Assembly: GCA_903904605.1 (NCBI GenBank)
Contig: CAIVDC010000024.1
Span: 1 to 41,663 of the forward strand
Origin: an uncultured Sterolibacterium sp.
GTDB lineage: Bacteria > Pseudomonadota > Gammaproteobacteria > Burkholderiales > Rhodocyclaceae
Direction of reading: 5' to 3'
DNA length: 41,663 nucleotides
The notes beneath the pieces were generated by a model. The model saw nothing but the letters and a program-made list of their open reading frames with translations. It made no database searches and was not told the DNA's origin. Numbering within the stretch: the first letter of the stretch is position 1; each line of letters opens with the position of its first letter. Both the position numbers and the translations under genes were made by a program. This document shows, in pieces, positions 26,274 to 35,641 of this stretch.

Positions 26274-26899
26274 GACGTGCCCTCCTTGGCCTTGTCGCTC
26301 TTCGGCTTGACGCCTTCCTTGCCGTAGGCGGTACCCCAGCCCCACAGGTCGGCACCCTTGCCGCGATTCAGCGCCCGGCCTCGGAAGATCTCCGCGACGA
26401 TATCGCCGTCGCCGGCAAGCAGCGCCTTGGTCGAGCACATTTCGGCGCACAGCGGCAGCTTGCCGTCCGCCAGACGGTTGCCGCCGTACTTCTTGAACTC
26501 CTCCTCGGAATGGTCAGGCTCGGGACCGCCGGCGCAGAAGGTACACTTGTCCATCTTGCCGCGCACGCCGAAAGTGCCCATCTGCGGATACTGCGGCGCG
26601 CCGAAGGGACAGGCGTAGAAGCAATAGCCGCAGCCGATGCACATATCCTTGTCGTGCAGGACCACGCCTTCATCGGTATGGTAGAAGCAGTCCACCGGAC
26701 ACACCGCCATGCATGGCGCGTCGGAGCAGTGCATGCAGGCCACGGATATCGACTTCTCGCCGGGCACGCCGTCGGAAAGCGTCACCACGCGGCGGCGGTT
26801 GATGCCCCAGGGCACTTCGTTCTCGTTCTTGCAGGCGGTCACGCAGCCGTTGCAGGAAATGCAGCGCTCGGAATCGCAGAGGAACTTCATCCTGGCCAT
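26270..26899 (-). CDS. fdhB: Formate dehydrogenase beta subunit, 4x[4Fe-4S]
   Basis: A 209-residue electron-transfer subunit. Four cysteine clusters are visible: C13/16/19/23, C55/58/63/67, C87/90/93/97, and C119/122 completed by LCAEMC further on. It lacks the C-terminal membrane anchor of E. coli FdnH, so it is the short FdhB type and must dock through FdhC. It has no signal peptide and is expected to be carried through the Tat system with FdhA. AAGGAGGA before the ATG overlaps the fdhA stop. Confidence 0.94.
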   Translation of the reverse strand: MARMKFLCDSERCISCNGCVTACKNENEVPWGINRRRVVTLSDGVPGEKSISVACMHCSDAPCMAVCPVDCFYHTDEGVVLHDKDMCIGCGYCFYACPFGAPQYPQMGTFGVRGKMDKCTFCAGGPEPDHSEEEFKKYGGNRLADGKLPLCAEMCSTKALLAGDGDIVAEIFRGRALNRGKGADLWGWGTAYGKEGVKPKSDKAKEGTS

Positions 26900-26912
26900 G
26901 TCGGGTTCCTCC

Positions 26913-29828
26913 TTAAGCCTTGACGACCTGACAAACGGTCGTCTTGGTTTCCTGCATCATGGTGACGCTGTCGTAACCGTAGGTCGTCGCCGTATTCGCC
27001 GCCTCGCCGCGCACCAGCGGATGCGCGCCTTCAGGGTAGTACTCGATCATGTCCTTGCCCTGCCAGTGCCCGGAGAAGTGGAAGGGCATGAAGCAGGTGT
27101 CCGGGCCGACGCGCTCGGTGACCATGGCGCGGACCTTGAGCTGGGCCTTGGTCGGGGTCTTGACCCAGACCCAGTCGTCGTTCCGGATGCCGCGGTCGTT
27201 GGCGGCCTTGGGATTGATCTCGACGAACATGTCCTGGCGCAGTTCGGCCAGCCACGGATTGGAGCGCGTCTCCTCGCCGCCGCCCTCATATTCGACCAGA
27301 CGGCCGCTGGTGAGGATCAGCGGAAAGGTCACATACACCTTGTCCGCGATGTTCTTCTGCTGCACCGACTTGAACAGCGTCGGCAGGCGCCAGAAGGCTT
27401 TCTTGTCGTCGTGCGTCGGATATTTCTCGACCATCTCCGGCCGCGTCGAATAGAGCGGCTCGCGATGCACCGCCACCGGATCGGGGAAGTTCCAGACCAA
27501 GGCGCGCGCCTTGGCATTGCCGAAGGGATAGCAGCCGTGCACCTTCATCACGACGCGCTGGATGCCGCCGGAGAGATCGGTCTTCCAGTTCTTGCCGTCG
27601 GCCTTCTTTTTCTCGTCCTCGGTGAGATCGTCCCACCAGCCCAGCTTCTTCAGCAGCACATGGTCGAACTCCGGATAGCCGAACTGCAGGTCGGCGCCCT
27701 TGGAGGCCGAGCCGTCGCCGGCCAGCAGGCTGACGCCGTCGCGTTCGACGCCGAAATTGGCGCGGAAATTGCCGCCGCCCTCCATGACATGCTTGGAGGT
27801 GTCGTAGAGGTTGGGCGTGCCCGGATGTTTGAGTTCCGGCGTTCCCCAGCACGGCCAGGGCAGGCCGAAGTAGTCGCCGTCGCAGGGCCCGCCCTTGGCG
27901 CGCAGCGTCTTCACGTCGAAGGTACTCATGTGTTTCATGTGCAGCTTGATGCGCTCGGGCGACTGCCCGGTGTAACCGATGGTCCAGGTGCCGCGGTTGA
28001 TCTCGCGCAGGATGTCCTCTATGTTGGGCTCGTTGTTGGTCACCTTGATGTTCTTGGTGAGTTCCTTGTCGAAGCCGAACTTCTGCGCCAGCAGGTACAT
28101 GATGACATGGTCGGGCTTGGACTCGAACAGCGGCTCGATGACCTTCTCGCGCCACTGAATCGAACGGTTGGAGGCGGTCACCGAACCGACGGTCTCGAAC
28201 TGCGTCGACGCCGGCAGCAGATAGACGCCATCCTTGCGCACCATCGCCGCCATCGCCGCGGTCGCCGAAGGATAGGGGTCGATCACCACCAGGGTCTCCA
28301 GCGCCTTCATCGCCTCAATCATTTCCAGCCCGCGCGACTGGCTGTTCGGGGCATGGCCCCAGTAGACGACCGCCTTGAGATTGACATCCTGGTCGATGTT
28401 TTCGTTCTTCTCCAGCACCCCGTCGATCCAGCGCGACACGGTGATGCCCGGCTTGGTCATCATCGCTTCGGAAGAGAAGCGACCCTTGATCCAGTCGTAA
28501 TCGACGCCCCACACCGTCGCCCAGTGCTTCCATGAGCCGGCGGCGATGCCGTAGTAGCCGGGCAGCGAATCCGGGTTGGGGCCAATGTCGGTGGCGCCCT
28601 GGACGTTGTCATGGCCGCGGAAGATGTTGGCGCCGCCGCCCGAGGTGCCGATGTTGCCCAGCGCCAGCTGCAGGCAGCAGAAGGCGCGCACCATGGCATT
28701 GCCGATGGTGTGCTGGGTCTGGCCCATGCACCAGACGATGGTGCTGGGCTTGTTCTTGGCCATGGTCTCGGCGACGCGGTAGAGATCCGCCTCCTCCGCG
28801 CCGCTGACTTCCTTGACCCGGTCCGGGGTCCATTTCATGACCTCTTCGCGCACCTTGTCCATGCCATAGACGCGGTCGCTGATGTAATTCTTGTCCTCCC
28901 AGCCGTTCTTGAAGATATGGTAGAGCATGCCCCAGATCACCGGGATGTCGGTGCCGGAGCGGAAGCGCACATATTGATCGGCCTTGGCCGCGGTGCGGGT
29001 GAAGCGCGGGTCCATGACCATGACCTTGGCGCCGTTCTCCTTGGCATGCAGGATGTGCAGCATCGCCACCGGATGCGCCTCCGCCGCATTCGAGCCCATG
29101 AACAGGATCGCCTTGGCGTTCTGCATGTCGTTGTAGGAGTTGGTCATCGCCCCGTAACCCCAGGTGTTGGCCACACCGGCGACGGTGGTCGAATGGCAGA
29201 TGCGCGCCTGGTGGTCGCAATTATTGGTGCCCCAGAAGGAGACGAACTTGCGCATCAGATAGGTCTGCTCGTTGCTGTGCTTGGACGAACCTATCCAGTA
29301 CACGGCATCGGGGCCGCTCTTCTTGCGGATCTCGAGCAGCTTGGCGCTGACCTCGTTCAAGGCCTGTTCCCAGCTGATCTTCTGGTACTTGCCGTCTACC
29401 AGTTTCATCGGGCTCTTCAGGCGCATCTCGCCGTGGCCGTGCTCGCGCACCGAGGCGCCCTTGGCGCAGTGCGCGCCCATGTTGAGGGGCGAATCGAATA
29501 CCGGCTCCTGGCCGACCCAGACGCCGTTCCTGACCTCCGCGTCGACGGCGCAGCCGACCGAGCAATGGGTGCACACGGTGCGCCGGGTCTCGACGGCACC
29601 AGGCTTGGGCGCCTCAGTTGCGTCTGCGGCCTCGGCCTTGCCGATCATGGCGAACGGCACCTGGCTGGCGAGCGCGGAAAATGTCGCGCCCGCGCCTATG
29701 CCCAGGCCGGAGCGCTTGAGGAAGGTGCGCCGGTCTATCGTCGCGGGCAGCAGCGCATCGACTCTGTCGCGGACGCGCGCCAGCCGGCCGCCGCGCACGG
29801 GCGATGCGGAAGACTTTTTGGTCAGCAT
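26913..29828 (-). CDS. fdhA: Formate dehydrogenase catalytic subunit (Cys type)
   Basis: A 971-residue Mo/W-bisMGD enzyme that oxidises formate to CO2 in the periplasm. The Tat signal has R33-R34-T-F-L-K; C86, C89, C93 and C121 bind the proximal [4Fe-4S] cluster. The metal ligand is C211 with catalytic H212 in HQARICHSTTV, so selenocysteine is replaced by cysteine and no SECIS is required. The molybdopterin domain and the C-terminal MGD-binding domain (FMPFHFSGHWQGKD) complete it. GGGAG precedes the ATG. It sits in order fdhX-A-B-lipoprotein-C. Substrate assignment rests on subunit set, FdhD and TorD-type chaperone nearby. Confidence 0.94.
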   Translation of the reverse strand: MLTKKSSASPVRGGRLARVRDRVDALLPATIDRRTFLKRSGLGIGAGATFSALASQVPFAMIGKAEAADATEAPKPGAVETRRTVCTHCSVGCAVDAEVRNGVWVGQEPVFDSPLNMGAHCAKGASVREHGHGEMRLKSPMKLVDGKYQKISWEQALNEVSAKLLEIRKKSGPDAVYWIGSSKHSNEQTYLMRKFVSFWGTNNCDHQARICHSTTVAGVANTWGYGAMTNSYNDMQNAKAILFMGSNAAEAHPVAMLHILHAKENGAKVMVMDPRFTRTAAKADQYVRFRSGTDIPVIWGMLYHIFKNGWEDKNYISDRVYGMDKVREEVMKWTPDRVKEVSGAEEADLYRVAETMAKNKPSTIVWCMGQTQHTIGNAMVRAFCCLQLALGNIGTSGGGANIFRGHDNVQGATDIGPNPDSLPGYYGIAAGSWKHWATVWGVDYDWIKGRFSSEAMMTKPGITVSRWIDGVLEKNENIDQDVNLKAVVYWGHAPNSQSRGLEMIEAMKALETLVVIDPYPSATAAMAAMVRKDGVYLLPASTQFETVGSVTASNRSIQWREKVIEPLFESKPDHVIMYLLAQKFGFDKELTKNIKVTNNEPNIEDILREINRGTWTIGYTGQSPERIKLHMKHMSTFDVKTLRAKGGPCDGDYFGLPWPCWGTPELKHPGTPNLYDTSKHVMEGGGNFRANFGVERDGVSLLAGDGSASKGADLQFGYPEFDHVLLKKLGWWDDLTEDEKKKADGKNWKTDLSGGIQRVVMKVHGCYPFGNAKARALVWNFPDPVAVHREPLYSTRPEMVEKYPTHDDKKAFWRLPTLFKSVQQKNIADKVYVTFPLILTSGRLVEYEGGGEETRSNPWLAELRQDMFVEINPKAANDRGIRNDDWVWVKTPTKAQLKVRAMVTERVGPDTCFMPFHFSGHWQGKDMIEYYPEGAHPLVRGEAANTATTYGYDSVTMMQETKTTVCQVVKA

Positions 29829-29841
29829 GGGGGACTCCCGG

Positions 29842-30048
29842 TTAAACGCGGGCAGTGCGGTAGTAGTTCCGCACGTGTTCTGTGGCTTGGTAACCGCGGT
29901 CGGCTATGGGGATTTTAGCGGCCGGGACGGCCGCCTCCGGCTGCAGCAGAACCCTGCCTCCGGCGACTGCGGCGACGGCACCCGCGCCGCCAGCCCCTGC
30001 CGAGAAGAGGAATTTCCTGCGCTTGAGATCGATCGGATTGCTAGCCAT
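29842..30048 (-). CDS. Small Tat-signal formate dehydrogenase-associated protein
   Basis: A 68-residue protein with a twin-arginine signal RRKFLFSAG followed by a Gly/Ala-rich hydrophobic stretch, then a short mature part ending in GYQATEHVRNYYRTARV. This is the hallmark of the small FDH-region Tat-target family (called FdhX in Shewanella). GAGGAGG lies six bases before the ATG. It is immediately upstream of fdhA and probably accompanies the enzyme through Tat; its exact role is unknown. Confidence 0.88.
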   Translation of the reverse strand: MASNPIDLKRRKFLFSAGAGGAGAVAAVAGGRVLLQPEAAVPAAKIPIADRGYQATEHVRNYYRTARV

Positions 30049-30101
30049 GCCAGTCCTCCTCAAATCGTCGCCTAGATATATGTCTTCGTATGCCTATTGT
30101 T

Positions 30102-30704
30102 TCACTTTACCTGAAATAGATACTTTTCCAAAGCAAAAAAAACGCGCGTGAAATTTGCGGCGGCACGATATAACCCCGCCTCGGCTGCAGCGTCTAATGC
30201 ATCGCACAATTTTTCGCTCCAAGGATCTATATGTGCGAGAAAAAACCGCTGCTGCAACGCAATGCGCTCGTCTTCGGACCGGCTGGCGTCGCCTGTAAGG
30301 TGGCGCATCGCCTCCATCAGCGCGGCGAAGTGATCCTCGGGTTCGCGCACCCCATCCAGGCGCGCGAGACCCAGCGCCGCCAAGTCGTCGCGCAGGGCGG
30401 CGAGCGGCTTCTCCATCATGAAACCGGTCAGATACCATGAAGCATAAAGGACAACCTGCGGCCTGCCGATGGCGACGAACAAGGCGCCAAATTCTTCTCT
30501 GGCGCCGTCCGCTGTCGACTGCGCCGCGGCGACGCCGAGTTCACGCCATGCAGCCGGCAGCGCTGCTTCCGCAACGGCTCCCGCGTCCGCATCGACGGAT
30601 TCGGCAAGGGCAGCGAGGAATCCGGCGTCCGGCGGCGCCGCGAACAGTCTGGCCAGGATGGCATAGCAATTGGCGCGCGCCAGATCCTCGGGGGCAAGAT
30701 TCAT
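30102..30704 (-). CDS. TorD-family molybdoenzyme chaperone
   Basis: A 200-residue all-helical chaperone of the TorD/DmsD family. Family features are the N-terminal ARANCYAILARLF, the central EFGALFVAIGRPQVVLYASWYLTGFMMEKPLAAL, and the EPEDHFAALMEAM motif. It likely binds the FdhA Tat signal while the cofactor is inserted. The ATG at 30704 overlaps the preceding stop as ATGA, and AGGGAGGG is upstream. A start at 30755 would lie inside the previous gene. Confidence 0.9.
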   Translation of the reverse strand: MNLAPEDLARANCYAILARLFAAPPDAGFLAALAESVDADAGAVAEAALPAAWRELGVAAAQSTADGAREEFGALFVAIGRPQVVLYASWYLTGFMMEKPLAALRDDLAALGLARLDGVREPEDHFAALMEAMRHLTGDASRSEDERIALQQRFFLAHIDPWSEKLCDALDAAAEAGLYRAAANFTRVFFALEKYLFQVK

Positions 30705-32770
30705 TTCGCCGGCCCTCCCTCTTCCATCATGTCGATGACGCGGCAGTCGGCACACATCTGCAGGCGTGAGAGGCCTGGCCCGCTGGCGAACATGCTGTGG
30801 GCCGAAAGCCGGCTGAGCATCGCTTCTATCATCGGCTTGGTGCCGAAAGGCTTGCCGCAGCGCAGGCAGGCGAACGCGGGGACTTCGTGGAGTACGCGCG
30901 CCCGCCGCACCTCATCGGAAAGCAGCAAGCGCGGCGAAAGCGACAGCGCCTGCTCCGGACAGGTATTGACGCACAGTCCGCACTGCAGGCAGTTGCGTTC
31001 GAGAAAGCGCAGGCGCGGCGCCTCGGCCGTGTCCATCAGCGCGCTCGAGGGGCAGGCGCCGACACAGGCCAGGCAGAGCGTACATTTCCCCCGGTCGATG
31101 GCCAGATCGCCCCAGGGCGAGCCTCTTGGCAGCGTCACCTGGGCGGGTTGTCTAGGCGCATGGGCCAGCAAGTGCGCGATGGCGAATTCCAGGCTGCTGC
31201 GTTTGTCATCGAGGAGATTGAAGCTGGCCGTTGGTATCGCCAACAATCCCGATGGCAGTGACCAGAGCAGAGCATCCAGCGGGGCAATATCGTCTACAGC
31301 CGAAACCTCCAGCGCCCGTCGGTCAAAGCCCAGCGCATCGAGCAAGGTCTTGCCGATTACGATTTGCTCGGCGAGCGTCTCGCGATAAGTTTCTGGCTCC
31401 TCGTTGTCCGTCATCACCACGCACTGGGCCGCGCCATAAGCCAGAGCACCGAGCAGCAAGTCCAGCCCGATGGAAGCGATGTCGTGCACCTCGAAAGGGA
31501 TGACCCGCGCGGGCAGTCCACGGGCTTGCCCCTTACGGCCGAACCTCAACAGGCGTTCGCGGCCGCGCCGGCCATCGTGGAACAGCAGGCAGGCATCGCC
31601 TCCACCGGCCTCGCGGTAGGCCGCGAGAATGATTTTCAGGCGCGCGCCGAGATCGGGCAGGCGCGGATAGGCATAGCGCAGCGCACCGCTCGGGCAGGTG
31701 CTGGCGCAGCCGCCGCAACCCTGGCAAAGCGCGGTATCGACGCGAATACGATCTCCGTCCGGAAAGATGGCGCCGGTTGAGCAGACATCGAGGCAGCGGC
31801 TGCAGCCCAGGATTTCGTTACGGCCGTGGGCGCAGAGCTTTTCCTGGTAGTCGGCATACTTCGCTTGCTCGAATTCGCCGACCAAACCCAGGAGCCGTTG
31901 GGCCGCCTCGAACTGCGCCAGGACATCCCGGCCGGGCGCGAGATAGCCTTGAGGCAGATGCGCAGTCCGGATCAGCGGCTCGGCAGACAGATCGAACACC
32001 AGGTCGAAGCGATCAGTGCGCAGGACGTCGATCCGATTGAAATCGATCGCGCGGTTATCCCCGCAAGCGGCGACGCAGGCCCGATGGCCGCGGCACTTGT
32101 CCAGGTCGATCTGGTAGGCGTAATTGATCGCGCTCTCGGGACAGGCCTGGATGCAGGCATTGCAGCGGGTGCAACTTTCCAGATCGATGGGGTTGAGCTG
32201 CCGCCAACTCGCTTCGAATGCGCCCAGATGCCCGGACAAAGCGATCTCGCTGCCTGAGAACACCGGGTAATCGTTTCGCGTCGGCAGATCACAGGAATTA
32301 GAGCGGGTCAGCAGCACGGAGACGCCGAGGCTGCCCTTCAGACGCTCGGCCCAGTCGATGGCCGCCTCGGCCGGACCGATGATCAGCGTCTCGCCGGCCG
32401 AGACCAGTTCGATCGCCTGCACCGGCGAAGGCGGAGGCAGGCGCGCTTGCGCGAGCAGCGCCGCCATCTTCGGCCGGGCTTCACGGCTCTGGGCCGACCA
32501 GCCGGCGAATTCGCGCAGATTGACGAAATGCAGTGCGCCGCTGAAGGCCGCCTGCTCCGCCATCTCCGAAAACAACGGCGCCTCCTGCGTGCAGCCGATG
32601 ACCAGGTCTTCGTTGCCGGTCAACAGGGCCTCGACCCTGGCGAACTCGCGCCGGCACAACGCCTGGCCTGCGACGACCACCGAGCCGCCGGGCAGAAGCT
32701 GCTTCAGGCCGTCAACATCCAGGGCAGAAGTGCCATTGCAGCTGCATAGCGCATAGCGACCTTCACTCAT
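30701..32770 (-). CDS. Polyferredoxin-like 4Fe-4S protein of the fdh operon
   Basis: A 689-residue cytoplasmic iron-sulfur protein. At least five ferredoxin-type motifs can be read: SCTRCNACIQACPES and KCRGHRACVAAC (about 198-240), CSRCLDVC and CQGCGGCASTCPSGA (about 325-360), then KCTLCLACVGACPSSA and CLQCGLCVNTCPEQA (about 566-610), plus CLRC and CADC pairs near the C-terminus. Homologs accompany formate dehydrogenases in proteobacteria (FdhT-like in Shewanella, from memory). It may supply electrons or sulfur handling for maturation; the role is not established. It is coupled by ATGA overlaps on both sides. Confidence 0.8.
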   Translation of the reverse strand: MSEGRYALCSCNGTSALDVDGLKQLLPGGSVVVAGQALCRREFARVEALLTGNEDLVIGCTQEAPLFSEMAEQAAFSGALHFVNLREFAGWSAQSREARPKMAALLAQARLPPPSPVQAIELVSAGETLIIGPAEAAIDWAERLKGSLGVSVLLTRSNSCDLPTRNDYPVFSGSEIALSGHLGAFEASWRQLNPIDLESCTRCNACIQACPESAINYAYQIDLDKCRGHRACVAACGDNRAIDFNRIDVLRTDRFDLVFDLSAEPLIRTAHLPQGYLAPGRDVLAQFEAAQRLLGLVGEFEQAKYADYQEKLCAHGRNEILGCSRCLDVCSTGAIFPDGDRIRVDTALCQGCGGCASTCPSGALRYAYPRLPDLGARLKIILAAYREAGGGDACLLFHDGRRGRERLLRFGRKGQARGLPARVIPFEVHDIASIGLDLLLGALAYGAAQCVVMTDNEEPETYRETLAEQIVIGKTLLDALGFDRRALEVSAVDDIAPLDALLWSLPSGLLAIPTASFNLLDDKRSSLEFAIAHLLAHAPRQPAQVTLPRGSPWGDLAIDRGKCTLCLACVGACPSSALMDTAEAPRLRFLERNCLQCGLCVNTCPEQALSLSPRLLLSDEVRRARVLHEVPAFACLRCGKPFGTKPMIEAMLSRLSAHSMFASGPGLSRLQMCADCRVIDMMEEGGPAK

Positions 32771-33189
32771 GACGACTCAGCTGGCTCGCCATTCGCAGGG
32801 TCCGGCGCCGCGACCTCCTTGCCGCCATCCGCCGCCGGCAAAACCTCTCCAGCCGCTTCCGGCAATTCATCCGGCAGCAGGCTGCGGGCCTGCATCAGTT
32901 GCTGCAACATCGCCTCTCCGATCGGTTCGAACTTGTTGTAGTCATCGATATAGACGTCGAGCCCGTCCATGACATTGAAATGCTCGGCGGCAAACAGTTT
33001 CTGCAGCGCGGCGCGGCGCAGTTCTTCCGCCACTTCACCCTCCATGAACGGGAGGAAATCCGAGGACAAATCCAAACCATCGACCGGGGGCAAGAGCGCG
33101 GGCGGAGCGACGGCAGTCTCCGCCTTCACCGCTTCCGCCGGCAGCGTACGCTTCAGCCGCGACCAGCGCATGAGAAAGTTCTCTTTCAT
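32767..33189 (-). CDS. DUF3306 family protein
   Basis: A 140-residue acidic protein starting MKENFLMRWSRLKR, with the DUF3306 core LSSDFLPFMEGEVAEELRR and NVMDGLDVYIDDYNKFEPIG. It has no signal peptide. It overlaps both neighbours by four bases (ATGA), between DUF3305 and the polyferredoxin gene. The family is a recurrent, uncharacterised partner of formate dehydrogenase operons; FDH maturation is inferred from position only. Confidence 0.85.
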   Translation of the reverse strand: MKENFLMRWSRLKRTLPAEAVKAETAVAPPALLPPVDGLDLSSDFLPFMEGEVAEELRRAALQKLFAAEHFNVMDGLDVYIDDYNKFEPIGEAMLQQLMQARSLLPDELPEAAGEVLPAADGGKEVAAPDPANGEPAESS

Positions 33190-33662
33190 GTTTCCCCGGC
33201 TTTCGAAATGCTGTTGGCGTAACGGCGGCGCCTCTTTTCCGGCGGACGGTAGTGGCTCCTGGCGAAATCCTCGATCCAGCCGAACAAGTCTTCTGGCAGC
33301 GGCACGCCGTCCACCTGCTCGTTTGCGTCCATCATCCGCGCCGCCTCGCCATAGCTGACCGTGACCAGAATCGGTCGCGCGAGTTCGCCCTCTAGTCGCC
33401 ACATGACGAACACGCAGGGCAGAGGGGCGCCGATATTGAGCTGGTAGTTTTCCGCCTCGTCACCATGAAGTCTCAGCACCAGGCCCGGAAACAGCCACCG
33501 CTCCGCGCCACCCTCGCAGAGCTGCCGTGGCCCCGCCTCCGCATCCTCCGGTTCGGGGACGACGCCGACGGCTTCCCAGCGATGATCCGCCCACTTGCTG
33601 GCGATGCGCTTACGCTCCATAATCACTGCCAGCGTGATTGCGTTATCCGATTGTGATGACAC
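33186..33662 (-). CDS. DUF3305 family protein
   Basis: A protein of up to 158 residues and the first gene of the fdh operon. The core ITLAVIMERKRIASKWADHRWEAVGVVPE is characteristic of DUF3305; later parts are strand-rich. The start is uncertain: a GTG at 33662, preceded by GAGGGGG at a slightly long distance, or an internal ATG at 33620 (MERKRIASKW). It overlaps DUF3306 by four bases. The conserved pairing with DUF3306 suggests the two act together; biochemical function is unknown. Confidence 0.83.
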   Translation of the reverse strand: MSSQSDNAITLAVIMERKRIASKWADHRWEAVGVVPEPEDAEAGPRQLCEGGAERWLFPGLVLRLHGDEAENYQLNIGAPLPCVFVMWRLEGELARPILVTVSYGEAARMMDANEQVDGVPLPEDLFGWIEDFARSHYRPPEKRRRRYANSISKAGET

Positions 33663-33714
33663 CCGCGACCCGCCCCCTCGATTCGTAGCCCTTAGCGATT
33701 AGCTTAACCCAAGC
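33663..33714. other. Divergent spacer between fdh and moaA operons
   Basis: Only 52 bases separate the two operon starts, so their promoters must overlap each other or the coding ends. I could not fit a sigma70 or sigma54 promoter or an FNR box here, which is notable given the anaerobic function. Confidence 0.4.
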
Positions 33715-34803
33715 ATGAACAATCTGGTAATTCCGATACTCGACGCGCGCAGCGTCATCCCGCCCACGGCCGGCGATGAGCCGCCAGGGCCGTTTGCCGA
33801 CACGCGCGGCCGGCGACTCGCAGACCTGCGCATCTCGGTCACCGACCGCTGCAATTTCCGCTGCGTCTACTGCATGCCGAAGACCGTTTTCGGTCGCGAT
33901 TACCCATATCTGAAACATGGTGAATTGCTTTCTTTCGAGGAAATACTCCGCATCGCCCGGCTGTTCGCCGAACGCGGCGTGAGGAAGATCCGCCTGACGG
34001 GCGGCGAGCCGTTGCTCAGGCGGAACATCGAGCGCCTGGTGGAGATGTTGGCGACCATCCCCGGCCTCGAGTTGACGCTCACCACCAACGGCTCACTGTT
34101 GCGGAAGAAGGCACACGCCTTGCGTGAGGCCGGTCTGCAACGAGTGACGGTGAGCCTCGACGCGCTCGATGATCAGACCTTCCGCAAGATGAACGATGTC
34201 GACTTTCCGGTATCGCAGGTACTGGACGGCATCGCCGCAGCCGAAGAGGCCGGCTTCTCGCCGGTCAAGATCAACATGGTGGTCAAGCGGGGCACCAACG
34301 ATCACGCCATTCTGCCGATGGCGCGTCATTTCCGGGGATCGGGGCGTAACCCGGGGCACATCCTGCGTCTGATCGAATTCATGGATGTCGGCGCGAGCAA
34401 CGGCTGGAAACTCGACGAGGTCATGCCGTCCGCCGAAGTGGTGCGCCTCATCAGTGCCGAAATGCCGCTCGAAGCGATCGGCGCCAACTACCCGGGCGAA
34501 GTCGCCAAGCGCTGGCACTACCGGGATGGCAGCGGGGAGATCGGCGTCATTTCTTCGGTGAGCCAGGCCTTCTGCTCCAGTTGCACGCGAGCCCGCCTGT
34601 CCACGGAGGGCAAGCTCTATACATGCCTGTTCGCCCAGCGCGGTCACGATCTGCGCGCACTGCTCCGCGCCAATAAATCGGATGGCGACATCGAGGCGGC
34701 GATCGGGGCCATCTGGGGCGCTCGCACCGACCGCTATTCCGAAATCCGCACGGCAGAGACAGCGACGCAGGAAAAAATCGAGATGTCCTACATCGGCGGC
34801 TGA
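33715..34803 (+). CDS. moaA: GTP 3',8-cyclase MoaA
   Basis: A 362-residue radical SAM enzyme that starts molybdopterin synthesis from GTP. The SAM cluster is C46-x3-C50-x2-C53 ([10 protein letters not shown]), with GGEP at about 98-101. The C-terminal cluster is [11 protein letters not shown]...YTC, and the protein ends in the functionally important Gly-Gly. The N-terminus has about 28 extra residues compared with short MoaA forms. No ribosome site is visible before the ATG. It leads moaA-fdhD-mobA-moeA, divergent from the fdh operon. Confidence 0.95.
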   Translation: MNNLVIPILDARSVIPPTAGDEPPGPFADTRGRRLADLRISVTDRCNFRCVYCMPKTVFGRDYPYLKHGELLSFEEILRIARLFAERGVRKIRLTGGEPLLRRNIERLVEMLATIPGLELTLTTNGSLLRKKAHALREAGLQRVTVSLDALDDQTFRKMNDVDFPVSQVLDGIAAAEEAGFSPVKINMVVKRGTNDHAILPMARHFRGSGRNPGHILRLIEFMDVGASNGWKLDEVMPSAEVVRLISAEMPLEAIGANYPGEVAKRWHYRDGSGEIGVISSVSQAFCSSCTRARLSTEGKLYTCLFAQRGHDLRALLRANKSDGDIEAAIGAIWGARTDRYSEIRTAETATQEKIEMSYIGG

Positions 34804-34819
34804 GCGCTGATTCCTCCAG

Positions 34820-35641
34820 ATGCCCCGCCCCCAGCTCACCGACTCCGCTCGTCCCGCCACGGTCACCGTCTCCGCCGTCAACGAGCGGGGCGAAGCGGTG
34901 CCGACGCCGATTGCCGGCGAGCACCCGCTGACGCTCTATCTCGACAAACGCGAGATCGTCACCCTGATGACCCTGGGTGCTGCCCCCGAAGCTTTGGTGC
35001 TCGGCTACCTGCGCAACCAGCGCCTGGTCGCCAGCATCGAGGATATTGCCGCGGTGCAGGTGGATTGGGAGACCGATTCCGCCGCCGTCACTACTCATGC
35101 CGGCAGCAGGGACATCGAGGAACTGATGAGCCGTCGCACCGTCACCACCGGCTGCGGCCAGGGCACCATGTTCGGCGACCTGATGGAAGACGTCGGCAGG
35201 ATCGCCTTGCCCGAGGAAGGCCGACTGGAACAGGCGACCCTTGCCGTCCTGCTCGACAACGTGCGCCGGCACGAATCGATCTACAAGCAGGCCGGCGCGG
35301 TTCATGGTTGCGCGTTGGCGGCGGCAAGCGGCGAGATCCTGATGTTTGTCGAAGACGTCGGCCGCCACAACGCGGTGGACGCCATTGCCGGCCAGATGTG
35401 GCTGGCAGACTTGGCCGGCGGCGACAAGATGTTCTATACCACAGGACGACTCACCTCAGAGATGGTCATCAAGACGGCCCAGATGGGCATCCCCATCCTG
35501 ATATCGCGCTCGGGCCTCACCCAGATGGGCTACTCGATTGCGCAGCAGGTCGGCCTGACCATGATCGGCCGCGCCCAGGGCAAGCACTACCTGCTGTTTA
35601 CCGGCCATCAGCGCTTCGTCGCAGGCCCGCTCCATGAGTGA
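34820..35641 (+). CDS. fdhD: Formate dehydrogenase sulfurtransferase FdhD
   Basis: A 273-residue protein that passes sulfur to the bis-MGD cofactor before insertion into formate dehydrogenase. The conserved cysteine is C112 in TTGCGQG; the usual CxxC pair is reduced to one cysteine, the second position being Gln-Gly. Other family features are HPLTLYLDKREIVTLMTLG, AGAVHGCALA, EDVGRHNAVDAIAG and the C-terminal TGHQRF. It overlaps mobA by eight bases. Its presence supports the identification of fdhA. Confidence 0.94.
   Translation: MPRPQLTDSARPATVTVSAVNERGEAVPTPIAGEHPLTLYLDKREIVTLMTLGAAPEALVLGYLRNQRLVASIEDIAAVQVDWETDSAAVTTHAGSRDIEELMSRRTVTTGCGQGTMFGDLMEDVGRIALPEEGRLEQATLAVLLDNVRRHESIYKQAGAVHGCALAAASGEILMFVEDVGRHNAVDAIAGQMWLADLAGGDKMFYTTGRLTSEMVIKTAQMGIPILISRSGLTQMGYSIAQQVGLTMIGRAQGKHYLLFTGHQRFVAGPLHE

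Noticed and set aside
26709..29918. Very long plus-strand open frames opposite fdhA and fdhB (608 and 435 codons).
   Set aside because: Products are His/Val/Ala-rich shadow translations with no domain pattern, and the minus-strand genes are certain.
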